In this document: positions 23,634 to 33,121 of the stretch, piece after piece | Position numbering within the stretch: the stretch's first letter is position 1 | How the letters are laid out: the number at the start of each line of letters is the position of its first letter | NCBI RefSeq assembly: GCF_026212465.1 | Contig: NC_080059.1 | Coordinates: 9,462,311 to 9,526,310 of the forward strand | From: Amaranthus tricolor | Taxonomy: Eukaryota > Streptophyta > Magnoliopsida > Caryophyllales > Amaranthaceae | Reading direction: 5' to 3' | DNA length: 64,000 nucleotides | Made by a program: the position numbers and the translations under genes | Notes under the pieces: generated by a model | Seen by the model: the letters and a program-made list of their open reading frames with translations, nothing else | Databases searched by the model: none | Told to the model about the DNA's origin: nothing

Positions 23634-23636
23634 TAC
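23166..23636. repeat. (TAA)n microsatellite, about 470 bp with interruptions
   Basis: Long (TAA/ATA) triplet array with short breaks (ACAACAATA, GAAGAAGAAG, AAAATAATAAATTAC). It mirrors the (TTA)n array at 21854-22160 on the opposite side of the transposase relic. Confidence 0.95.
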
Positions 23637-23776
23637 AAAATAATACTCAATAAATTAGAAAATAAAATAATTTACTACAAAGTATATTAAATAATAATAA
23701 TATAAATTACTAAATAAATGAAAAACTATTTATATATTTACATAATAATAATGTAAATAATAAAAAAAATAAAAAT

Positions 23777-23834
23777 GGAGGAGTCGCACAAAACGTGCGA
23801 GTGGACCACAAAGTAGTCGCACAGACCCCGATTC
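23777..23834. repeat. GC-richer hairpin, right side of member 2
   Basis: GAGTCGCACAAAACGTGCGA then AGTAGTCGCACAGACCCCG repeats the AGTCGCAC block of 21667-21814. It is shorter and more degenerate than its partner. Confidence 0.6.
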
Positions 23835-24323
23835 ATAGTGGCTTTCGTTAGCCATAGTAAATCCATTCCAGCAATCAGCTTGTTTAAAATTAAAGAACGT
23901 TTTTAGAGAGATAGTACCGTATTTGAATTCGTATATCATGCGAGGGCGCTACTGAAAATTCAATGTATATTGGGTTGCGATAAAAATATTTGGAATTACG
24001 TTTAAACTTTAAATTTAATGTTTTTAAAGTGATAATAGTATTATTAAGTAAGATTTATAAATGTTAAACAAATTTTAAATTCAAGGGAAAAATCTTAATT
24101 TTATTAAAAAGGTGACAATAAAATAAAATGAGTGGCGAAGAATAATAATGCGATCCCTATTATAAAAGCGTGCGTGACCAAGCTAACAAAAAATAGCTAA
24201 GAAACGGTAACTTACCGAAAAAGACAAATGATAACCGAATAAAAACATAAACAAGTACAGTACTTTTGTATTTTTTTTCGTATTCAATTTTGTATAACTT
24301 TTTTTTATTTTAGTTTGATTTAT

Positions 24324-24832
24324 GCGAAATTTCATATAGTAGCATTGAATTTTTATAAAATATCAGTGGTATTATTTTTGGAAGATTTTTCCATATGGTA
24401 GCATCCAATCTATGCTTGATGAAACTGCCGTAGCATTTCCGTTAAATTCTTATCAATTTTCATTTAATACACATTTTGCCGTTTCTACCCTTATTAAGCG
24501 TTGGTTGTTGTCTTTATAATTTGCACTAAACCATTTCTATGCTCTTAAACATTTAATTCACCATTTTGACGTTACAACATTTAAGTGTTTGTCTACATTC
24601 AAATTGGTGAATTAAATGGTGAACTAAACATTTGAGAGTATAAAAATAGTTTAGGGCAAATTATAAAGACAACAACCAACACGTAATAAGGGTAGAAATG
24701 TCAAAATGATGAATTAAACGGAAATGACAAGAATTTAGCGGAAAATGATATGGCAGTTAGATAAGGTATAAATTGAATGCTACCATGTGGAAAAATCTTA
24801 CAAAAGTTCGATGCTACTATGTGGAATTTCCC
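24324..24832. mobile_element. Large foldback MITE, about 250-bp arms
   Basis: The left end GCGAAATTTCATATAGTAGC and the right end GATGCTACTATGTGGAATTT-CCC are inverted complements. Complementarity continues nearly to the centre through GATTTTTCCATATGGTAGCA / TGCTACCATGTGGAAAAATC, CTACCCTTATTAAGCGTTGG / its inverse, and AATTCACCATTTTGACGTT / its inverse. There are no coding signs. No target duplication was resolved. Confidence 0.85.
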
Positions 24833-25120
24833 TTATTTAACAAATTTTTTAATATTTATATCTCAATATAACTTTATTATTTTATTCTTTAATATTTTCT
24901 TCGTTTATCATAGTTAATTTATTTAATGGAGAAAAGGTAGAGAATATAAGCATTAGAAAATTATCAAAATAAAATTAATGGAAAAATTATGGAAACCACA
25001 ACTATTAAGATTTAAATAAAATTAATGGGGAAACATATGAGAACCATAAGTAATACTTCATAAAAGTGTAAAAAAAAGTTAGTGAAATATATATAGGGAT
25101 CATAAGCTTTAATAAAAAAC

Positions 25121-25254
25121 AAATTCTTGTGAGAAACAGTTTCTTTGAGAAACTATTCCTTATTGATCAGCCTATTAATCTTTTAGTTTAATTAAGCTTT
25201 AATTTGCTGGGCCTGAAAGACGTCTCCCAAAGAGACGATCTTTCATAAGACTTC
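25121..25254. mobile_element. GAGACGGTCTC-type MITE
   Basis: AAATTCTTGTGAGAAACAGT at the left faces GAGACGATCTTTCATAAGAC at the right. It contains the family's TTTGCTGGGCCTGAAAGACG text. It lies about 700 bp upstream of the first zinc-response element. Confidence 0.55.
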
Positions 25255-25612
25255 ATGTTAATAAAATATTGAGATATTGCATGTGTTGACCCTGATCATT
25301 CTTAAGGAGCACTTTTTCAAAATGAGTACTTAATCTAACAAAGAACTCAACATTTTATTCACCATATAGAAAAGTTAAAAGCTCGAGGTCGCCGGCACAT
25401 TAAAAATAAAATTTTTTTGTCTATTAATAGAAAAGTCAAAATCTTAAGATCACCACATGAAATTTCTCTAAAATATTTAAATGAGGATAGAGAATTATTA
25501 ATTATATTCAAAATTCATAATATAAATAGAAAAATTCTTTAAAATACAACCAAATAAAACGACGTAAACTACTAATTAGAAACAACAATCTTTTAGTAGT
25601 ATATTTTATCAA

Positions 25613-25858
25613 CTAGTTTCTTGAGAGATTGTCTTTTTGAGAGATATATCTCAAGTCCAGCCTACTTACCATTTAATAATATCTACTTACATTATTCTTA
25701 ATGTTTACTTAAGTATCGTTAATGCCTAATTTCAATATCTTAAATGTCTGCTTACATTATTTTTAATGTCTACATATAATATTTTAAAAAATATATAAAT
25801 AATTCAGCCAATTAAAAATGATCTTATAAAGACACCCACTCTCACAAGAATTTGTGTA
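25613..25858. mobile_element. GAGACGGTCTC-type MITE with internal expansion
   Basis: The left end reads TTTCTTGAGAGATTGTC and the right end CACTCTCACAAGAATTTGTG. The middle carries three copies of an AATGTCTACTTACATTATT-like text, an internal tandem repeat. It is immediately upstream of the ZIP gene promoter. Confidence 0.5.
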
Positions 25859-25960
25859 TTCTTATGAGAAAAAATAACTAATTTAATAAAATCAACCGAT
25901 TCAACTCAAAAAATTAAAATAATTTTTAAAAAAGTCAATTTAAAAATAAGATGAGGAAAT

Positions 25961-25970
25961 ATGTCGACAT
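25961..25970. promoter_or_regulatory. Zinc-deficiency response element (ZDRE) 1
   Basis: ATGTCGACAT is an exact match to the palindromic RTGTCGACAY motif bound by F-group bZIP proteins (bZIP19/bZIP23 in Arabidopsis). It lies 368 bp upstream of the proposed ZIP start codon. Paired sites of this kind are known in Arabidopsis ZIP4-type promoters. Confidence 0.88.
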
Positions 25971-26057
25971 GATCGTGCTCATTCTCCCTCCAAAAGTCAT
26001 ACTCTGTTAATTAAAACTTGAACCTTTCTAAACCAAAGAAACCTTCTTCGTTCAATT

Positions 26058-26067
26058 ATGTCGACAT
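26058..26067. promoter_or_regulatory. Zinc-deficiency response element (ZDRE) 2
   Basis: A second exact ATGTCGACAT, 97 bp (start to start) downstream of the first and 271 bp upstream of the proposed ATG. Two identical 10-bp palindromes this close to a ZIP gene are very unlikely by chance in AT-rich DNA. Zinc-starvation induction through bZIP19/23-like regulators is inferred. Confidence 0.9.
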
Positions 26068-26089
26068 TCTTAAATACCTTCATTTCTCC

Positions 26090-26328
26090 CTATTCGATTC
26101 CTCTCTCTCTCATCTTCTTCTTCCTCCCCTGTAAATAAAACTTCTAGAGAGAGAAACAAAGCTATATTCCTCCAACTATCTTTATCTTTGTCTTTGTCTT
26201 TCTATCTTTCTATCCAACAAACTATACTTGAATCACGCTAATTTTTCCCATAATTCGATAATCGTGATTCGTGTAAAATTAAATTAAACCCTTTATAAAT
26301 CCCTTCACTTTTCTCACTCTTTTTCCCT
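26090..26328 (+). promoter_or_regulatory. Core promoter and 5' UTR of the ZIP gene
   Basis: A pyrimidine patch (CCTCTCTCTCTCATCTTCTTC at 26100-26120) of the type found near plant transcription starts is followed by a leader rich in CT (TTTATCTTTGTCTTTGTC). No intron was recognised within it. The exact transcription start is not determinable by eye. Confidence 0.5.
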
Positions 26329-29300
26329 ATGTCATCCTTCATACAGGTTCCTTCTCTCTCTAACCCTAAATAAATGAAGGAATAAATTTTTTATTTTTAT
26401 TTTTCTTTTTGTTTTCTGAATAAAGATTTAATTTTGATTATTGGGTTTTTATGTAACAGGATTTCTTGTTTCCATTACTTTGCCTCAAACCTATCAGGGA
26501 GAAGTTTAATGTGTTGTCAGGTAAAATTTTACCTTTTCATTTGTTTTTTGCTATTACAATTTCCTAATTCATTTTGTTGCCAAATTAAAAGATAATACTT
26601 CCCCATTCTGAAATAGTCCTGATATTATTCATTACTTAAACTTATTTAAACATCGCGACTAATGTGTGAGGAAAAATTATAGTCAATTGAAATCTTGTTT
26701 GAATCACTAATTATATTTTCTTTTATAATTTTTAGATGTATATAGTTTAATATATTAATAATCAAAATAATATCTTGAATTGCCTAACAGTCAAATATAG
26801 CAACTATAGTGAATTGGAGGAAATACTTCATTAGAGATTGTTTTCTGTATATTCGGCTCATATAAACTATAGTTTATATAGCACGGGCAGTGCAAGGGCC
26901 CTATTTACTAAACTGAAGTCCTTTGGCCTTTTGTCAACCATTAGTAGTAAAACAAAGACTAAAATTTTCGAAAAAATTAATGTAAGATTTTGAACCTTAA
27001 TTTTTGGGCCATAAGCGATCTGACACCTTACATCAGTCTAAAACCACCCATGCTATACAATCTTAACATAAATGGATGACATTAGACAATATTCTTATAA
27101 AAAAGGTTGAGGCAAGAATGAAAATGACATTAGACAATATTCTTATAAAAAAGGTTGAGGCAAGAATGAAAATTTTATTAGATTTTCGCAATTACCTAGA
27201 TTTGATTCTCTGGCTGCATTCTTTTTATTAGTCCTACTAACTAAAAGGGGTAACTATCTATAAATATCCATATTTTGTGTCTCATCTACCATACGTGAAG
27301 CTCAGAAATTTGGGCCCATTTTCTGTACATTCAGCTACAAGTAGCACTCCTCGACAAGTGAAACTTCCTACAACAAAATAATTGAATTTTCCCCATAATT
27401 TTCTTCAATAAAAGAACTAAAAGACTCCGCTTTTCTGACTTAGATTGATTAGATAGTGGATTTTAACTTCTGGGTATTCTTATTTCCTTGTGATTTAGGT
27501 ACTCTTTTGAGGGAATTCCAAGAATCAATGTCAAATTCCAATTGTAAATTGGCTGATTCCAATTTATGTAGAGATGATGCAGCTGCTTTGACTCTTAAAC
27601 TTATTGCAATTGGTTCAATTCTTGTGGCTGGTGCAACTGGAATTGCAATTCCATTGCTGGGTCGTAGGAAGAGTTTTCTTGCTACTGATGGGAATCTTTT
27701 TATAGCAGCAAAAGCATTTGCTGCTGGTGTTATTCTTGCAACAGGGTTTGTGCATATGTTGCCAGATGCAGGCAAAAACTTGACAAACTCTTGCCTACCG
27801 AGTCATCCTTGGTTGGAGTTTCCATTCTCGGGTTTTATTGCTATGATGGCTGCTTTGGTGACGTTGTTGGTGGATTTTGTGGGGACACAAGTTTATGAGA
27901 GGAAGGCTGAGAGAATGAAGAGGAAAAGGGATGGTTTGGTTGATGAATTTGGGCTTGATGGATCGCTTGATTCTGTTTCCGCTGCCGGAGTTTTGCCGGC
28001 GGATAGGACTGTGGTTAGTGTTGGAGGGGAGAGTATTTTGGGTATTCGTGTACATGAGCATGGTCATGGTGTGGATGATGTTGATGGGCATATTGTTGAT
28101 GTGTATGAAGATGATGGACATGGACATGGACACTCTCATAGCTTTGGTGGTGGTCAAAGTAGTGTAAGACATGCTGTTGTTTCTCAGGTAATTTTAGAAC
28201 TTTTATTCTTAATTATGTATTTTCTTTGTAATTTTTCATTACTAATTGATATCGCCTTTCCAACTTGTAATGATGGATGGTAGTGACATAAATAATTAGA
28301 GCTGGACAAGCATGATCATCATTCATCATCTTGAAGATTTCGTAACTTGTATCTAATGTTCATTAGCGGTCCCACTATTATACCTAACCAAATGTGCCAT
28401 ATATTTAGGTCATCAGGTTGATTTCTGGTTAGGAGTTTTGGGTCGGTTGAAATCAGGTTTTGTGTCCATGTTGTTTTTTACATAATTGTAAATCATTTTT
28501 GAAGTCGGGTCAAATCGAATTCGATTACAGGGTCGAGTACATTTCGAGTCATCGAATTTGTTTTGAACACCTCTAGTCCCTTGGCTATTGCATCATACTT
28601 GAACTTAATAATTTGACTATTGAACTTAGTAAGGCCAAGGTGATCATTGTGGGTTTGATTTGTTGGAGATTCGTTTTAGTAATATTTTAAGAGAGTAATA
28701 TTTTAAGAGAGTAATCCATTTTATGTTGAAATATTCAATGGTTGATATACTCTAAGGAAATGGGACACTTTCTTACCATTACCAATCTAGTATTATAATT
28801 AGGCCTTGGCCCCCTTTCACCGAATAAAAAAATGGTTCTACTACTACTTTTCTACAAGATTGCTTTAGCTTATGTAACTACAAATGAAAATTATGAATTA
28901 TGTAAGCTGATCTACCTTATATGACAAGGAATCTAGCAAATACAAGTGACATGTTCTTTGGGATGAATGGAGTGAGTAGATTATTCTAGACCTGTTAAAA
29001 CGATCGATTTTGGATTGAATCGGGTCGGGTTTGAGTCGACCCAACAATCAAGAGTTTTAAAAAGAGCCATTATGGTAGATTGGTAGGATTTGACTTAGTT
29101 TATATGGTATTTTCAAGTCAAATCATTTTCGGTTGTCTAAGTTTTGGGGTTATGACCCACCAATTGTCAGCCAGATTTCAGATCAATTTCAAGTCAGGAA
29201 TTTAACATCTAGTTTTAATAGTGAGGTTTGTTTTTATTCTAGATAATGCTTATCACTCTACTTGATTATTGTACAAAAATGTTTCCCTTTTTAGTTTTTC

Positions 29301-31007
29301 TTGCACAATGTTTTACTAGAAAAGTTCTTACAAAAAACTACTTTTGTATTTGTTTTGGAAGGTCAACTAAAACTTTTGAAAGATACTTAAACTTAAAATT
29401 TTTGATTTGTAAAAGTGTTTGTCCGTACAAACTATTTCAAGCAAATAGATTGTTTATGACTCGAAGCAACTAATCTAAATGTCCAAGCATATACTATATA
29501 CTATATGTCCTTTTTTTTCAACTTTCTTAAAAAGATGCTAATGCTTAAAGATAAGATTTTTTGTTATAGTGAACATAGTCCAACGATTATATTAGCGGAT
29601 GAGCTTTTCCCATATGAGCATATGGTTCTTTGAAATAGCTAGAGTAGGAAACGATAGAGATAATTCAGTTAAACTATTGGTGCTCCATTATTCAATTTTA
29701 GAATCTTGGACCCTTTTTATGGGGTTTAGAATAAAAAGGAGAAAGAATATAACCTCTTATAGAAATGTTCCTCAACAATTGTAGTGATGAATGGTGTTAA
29801 TGGGGTAGAGTTGACGATACTAAACTTTAGTATCGAATGTGATTCAAGAATCAATGATTTAAACTCCAGTGATGTCAACTAATCACAAAAGGACTCTGGT
29901 GATGTTGCATTCGGGCTTTATTCTTCATGGAAAGTAACTAAAGAACAAAAGATATTCCATGATTGGAAAAAGTTTCAAATGTGATGAATGAAGGAATTCC
30001 TTGGTTGATAGTTGATATGCTTAACATCTGAGAAGAATAGTAAACTCTTAATAAGCATCGTTACGTGAATAATGTGATTGTTGTGGTCGTGTTCTCACTT
30101 GTTTATCCGAACTTGATCCTGTAGAGAGTTTAGTAACTCGATGTTAAGGCAAAGGTTTTTGGGGTGTTCGGCAAACAGCTGATAGCTGATTATAGTGGCT
30201 GATTTGAGTAGTTGATATCAACTGGTTTGAGTGTTGAACCAACTGTTTTTGAACCCGTTGTTATGAGCAGCTTGTTCACAAACAGTTTATTTATATCAAT
30301 CAGCTGTATCAACCAGCTGCATTATCTAACATTAGCATTGGCTGGTTTGACTACTCAACCCTCTATTTGCATCATAATTAAATAAAATTGCTCAAACAAC
30401 CCCCAGAAATACCTTCTATTTGGTCTATCTTTCTCATCATTGCAAGTTTTCTTAAAACTTACTGTATTCGTAATCTGAAAGTGTATATATAGAGCTAAAC
30501 TGCGCAGGAACTTGATCATTTTTTTATTATCTTTTGATTTTGATTATGCAGGTTTTGGAGCTTGGCATAGTTTCACATTCTGTCCTTATTGGGTTATCTT
30601 TAGGAGTATCACATAGCCCTTGTACGATCAGACCATTGGTTGCCGCGCTATCCTTCCACCAATTCTTCGAGGGTTTTGCCCTTGGAGGATGCATAGCTCA
30701 AGCCCAATTTAAGGAAAAATCGACAATCATCATGGCCTGTTTCTTCGCCTTAACAACCCCTGGGGGCATCGCTGCAGGTATCGGCCTTGCCTCCTTTTAC
30801 AACCCCGCTAGCCCACGTGCTCTGATAGTCGAGGGGATTCTAGACTCTATATCTGCCGGGATCCTTGTTTATATGTCCTTGGTGGACCTAATAGCAGCCG
30901 ATTTTATGAGCAAGAAAATGAGATCCAACATGAGGCTCCAAATCGTGTCTTACTTTGCTCTTTTTATGGGGGCCGCTTTAATGTCATCGCTTGCTGTTTG
31001 GTCATGA
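26329..31007 (+). CDS. ZIP4: ZIP-family zinc/iron transporter, IRT3/ZIP4 clade, four exons
   Basis: Proposed join 26329-26346, 26460-26520, 27499-28187, 30552-31007; all introns are GT-AG and phases agree, giving 407 aa, close to Arabidopsis ZIP4 (about 400). The first 36 residues include [15 protein letters not shown] and precede an internal Met at 27528, which would give 371 aa if used. Residues below count from that Met. CRDDAAAL (14-21) leads into TM1 (about 22-44); TM2 about 61-80 ([20 protein letters not shown]); TM3 about 101-119. A long cytosolic loop (120-218) has a His-rich metal-binding stretch ([16 protein letters not shown]; 176-205). TM4 has [10 protein letters not shown] (H229) and TM5 [11 protein letters not shown] (H256, E260), the transport-site residues; TM6-TM8 end LAVWS. 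It moves Zn2+ (possibly Fe2+) into the cytosol, probably at the plasma membrane. Two upstream ZDREs indicate induction by zinc deficiency. No stop or frameshift. The protein core is certain; exons 1-2 are inferred. Confidence 0.92.
26597..26823. mobile_element. Stowaway-like MITE in ZIP intron 2
   Basis: CTTCCCCATTCTGAAATAG at the left faces CTATAGTGAATTGGAGGAAA at the right, with TA on both sides (26595-26596 and 26824-26825). Internal text (TATAGTCAATTGAAATCTTG, TTTAGATGTATATAGTT) matches the element at 58901-59146. Confidence 0.7.
27076..27171 (+). repeat. Perfect 48-bp tandem duplication in ZIP intron 2
   Basis: The 48-bp unit starting ATGACATTAGACAATATTC occurs twice head to tail (27076-27123 and 27124-27171) without a mismatch. 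Such identity in an intron points to a very recent duplication or an assembly artefact. Confidence 0.95.
28405..28577. mobile_element. Dispersed hAT-like MITE in ZIP intron 3 (copy 1)
   Basis: The text ATCAGGTTGATTTCTGG, GAAATCAGGTTTTGTGTCCAT, TGAAGTCGGGTCAAATCGAA and TTTTGAACACCTCTAG is repeated in the same order at 63398-63582, and more weakly at 44813-44985. The end ...GAACACCTCTA is typical of non-autonomous hAT-like elements. Confidence 0.6.
30161..30404. mobile_element. MITE with GTGTTYGGCAAA ends in ZIP intron 3 (copy 1)
   Basis: Starts GGGGTGTTCGGCAAACAGCT, contains CTGATTATAGTGGCTGATTT and ATGAGCAGCTTGTTCA, and ends near GCTCAAACAACCCCC. Two more copies are at 39006-39239 and 43328-43546. 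Short hAT-type termini are likely. Confidence 0.7.
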
Positions 31008-31440
31008 TGAAACCGTAAAAAAATGATCGAATTGTGCACAGTTTAGTTATTGTGTATTGTGTTGATATCGCCCGTAAATTTAGAACGGGGATTTTTTCGG
31101 AATCTAATTCTCAACATTTTGTGCTTCAAGGTAGGACGATAAAAAATCTGGATATCCTGCTTGGAGGGAAGCAGGGCTTACAGAAGGGAGGAAATGTGTG
31201 ATTTTTGTTGCGTGTAATTTGTATAGATCTTCGTGGTTGTATATACTGTTTAGTAACCCATGTTATTATTCTGTATCGTGACAATAAGCTTGAAGATGAA
31301 GCGGTTTTGATACTTGCGCTAACAAAAGAAAAGATCGTAAAAAAAAGAAGAGAAAAATTTATAGTATACGATACCATTTGTATCTATGTACATATGTATC
31401 TTGAGCATTGTCCCTCAATCCATGCATTGTTAATTTTCTA
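31008..31440 (+). other. Probable 3' UTR of the ZIP gene
   Basis: The stop TGA ends at 31007. The following 430 bp are of mixed composition and carry AATGAAAACC and TTGTAATT-type downstream elements around 31440-31550, but no single polyadenylation signal is compelling. No family similarity is seen in the small frames at 31126-31441. Confidence 0.4.
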
Positions 31441-33104
31441 GTAATGAAAACCTTTCATATTGACTTGAGTTTTTAGCTCAACGGCTCATCAATTATCATG
31501 ATATGTTGCTACTTTTTTTAGAGTTTATTAGTTGTAATTATTTTAAGAATTTGTGTATAATGTAATAACTTTTTTAAAATGACAAATCTTGATCTTAATC
31601 AATGACGTCACAAACTAAAATTTATTTCCTGATGAAGAACTAGAACAATATTAACCCTTGATGTTAGTTGTAGCTGATCTTGGGTGTATCAACTTATATC
31701 AGCATTGTGTAGTCACTAGCATAGTAGTCACAATCGCGGTAACAGATCGGCGATGCGGTTATCGTAATGTTTAAATAGTTGAATCATAAGCTATTCTTTA
31801 ATATGTTTTTTTTAACCCTTTAAAGCGTGGGAAATATCGGTTCGTTTGTTTTTGAAAACTTTTATAACACGGAGGATGTGATGCGATGCGACCGTGTTTC
31901 TACATCAAGGTTAGTAGTCACTTGATGATCTGGATTGTGTGGATACTTAAGACATTAAGAATGAATGGGTCAAAAGTTGAAATATGCAGGCTTGCTAATC
32001 ATGTCACACTACTTATATTCCATATGAATTAAGTATATTATAACTTATAATTTATAAGCCCTTTGTCTTCATATTATAATCTTTTTTACGTGCTTTATTT
32101 ATGTATGCTTAGCCTCTTTGTTACAATAGTAGGTACAAGGTTGTGCTTTTTGTCGTATTTGTATAGGTTCTAAATGTATCGAGCCGATGTCATCCACATT
32201 CTAAATGAGAAAAAAAATGACAATTTAAACGGGTTTTGGGAATATATTATGTGCTCGATTAATATTTGGGTGGTTATGATCAGGTCTCTAACCTCATTCT
32301 TTTATTTGGTCTCTTTTATGTATATCTTTGTGAAAATTTGTTTGTTGACTATGGTGCCTTGAGTAATTGGTATTCATGTGTGGCCAAAGGTATGAATGTA
32401 GTTTTGTTTGGGAAACAACAAATTGGCAACTGAGTTGTAAGATAGAGGAATTGATGTTTGGTCCAACAGCTAAAGTCGATTTGGCTTTAGTCTGGATGTG
32501 GATTAAAGTTAAGTCGGCATTTGATGGATTCTTAAAGGAATTTTGTCAAAAACAAAAGCCAAGTTGCTTTTTTACTGGTCAGGAGAAACCCATTCGGGTC
32601 AAGAGTCTGATAAGTTTATAAGATGTTTTTTTTTGTAGTTTTGTTTAAGATCTTGTAAGTTTTGGATACAAATCAATAAATAAAATTTAGAATATTTAAT
32701 CTTTACATAGTCTATTTCTCTCGCATTGTAATTTTTTTAATATCTTTGAATCTTCGTTATTTTAGTTCTCCATTTATTTGAAGCTTTAAGAAACCTTTGA
32801 TTCTCATCAATTATTAAAACTAGGCTAAGGAGGATGAAGTTCACATTGGGTGAATCTGAGTAAACTTTGTGTATTGTCTTAAATGGTTGATTTCATTTTT
32901 GCATTGTCAATTTAGGGGTTGTGATAATTGTATCATTTTCCAATACAAATAGAAATCTAATCATTGGACCTTAGGAGATTACTTAGGTGTTATAATTCAC
33001 GTTAGGACACCCAGAAAATTATCAAAACCCTATGAGATGGGTAAGTTTGCGGATAAAACTTTAATAAAGTAACAATATTAGGTGGTATCTCAATTAGAGT
33101 AAAT
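31441..33104. other. Spacer; unidentified short frames
   Basis: The plus-strand frames at 32174-32362 and 32367-32621 are short. The second contains LALVWMWIKVKSAFDGFLKE and looks mildly protein-like, but I recognise no family. There is no intact gene. Confidence 0.4.
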
Positions 33105-33121
33105 ATTACTTTCTCCAAGTA

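Larger units (their letters stand above)
20146..24147 (-). mobile_element. Member 2 of the TIR-hairpin family, with Mutator-type transposase relic
   Basis: The left TIR TCCTTAAATATTGCCACACT, then CATTTTATCGCCACC and GTGAAATTACGATT, is interrupted by a solo LTR and resumes as TTGCCCCTGGACTTAAAATT. The right end, read inverted, gives CTTCGCCACTCATTTTATTT, then TATTGTCACC. The layout is symmetrical: TIR, GC-rich hairpin (21667-21814), (TTA)n, transposase relic (22160-22813, minus strand), (TAA)n, GC-rich hairpin (23777-23834), TIR. Without the solo LTR the element is about 2.7 kb. No matching target duplication was found, so the outermost bases are approximate. It is probably the decayed coding member of the family that includes 61622-63003. 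Confidence 0.65.

Noticed and set aside
21854..23636. Triplet arrays as coding homopolymer tracts of the transposase
   Set aside because: Arrays are interrupted by stops in the transposase frame and recur in non-coding member 3 without any coding context.
19707..23952. One large element bounded by TAGCGCCCTC and its inverse
   Set aside because: The 10-bp match is inverted and near both ends of member 2, but the surrounding text is not complementary. The shared TIRs at 20146 and 24147 explain the boundaries better.
27795..28172. 125-codon minus-strand frame opposite the ZIP exon
   Set aside because: Antisense shadow of the His-rich loop and transmembrane segments; its Met/Thr/His composition mirrors the sense codons.
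32174..32621. Two consecutive plus-strand frames after the ZIP gene as a real gene
   Set aside because: Short, without family motif, no convincing splice sites joining them, and spacer-like composition around them.
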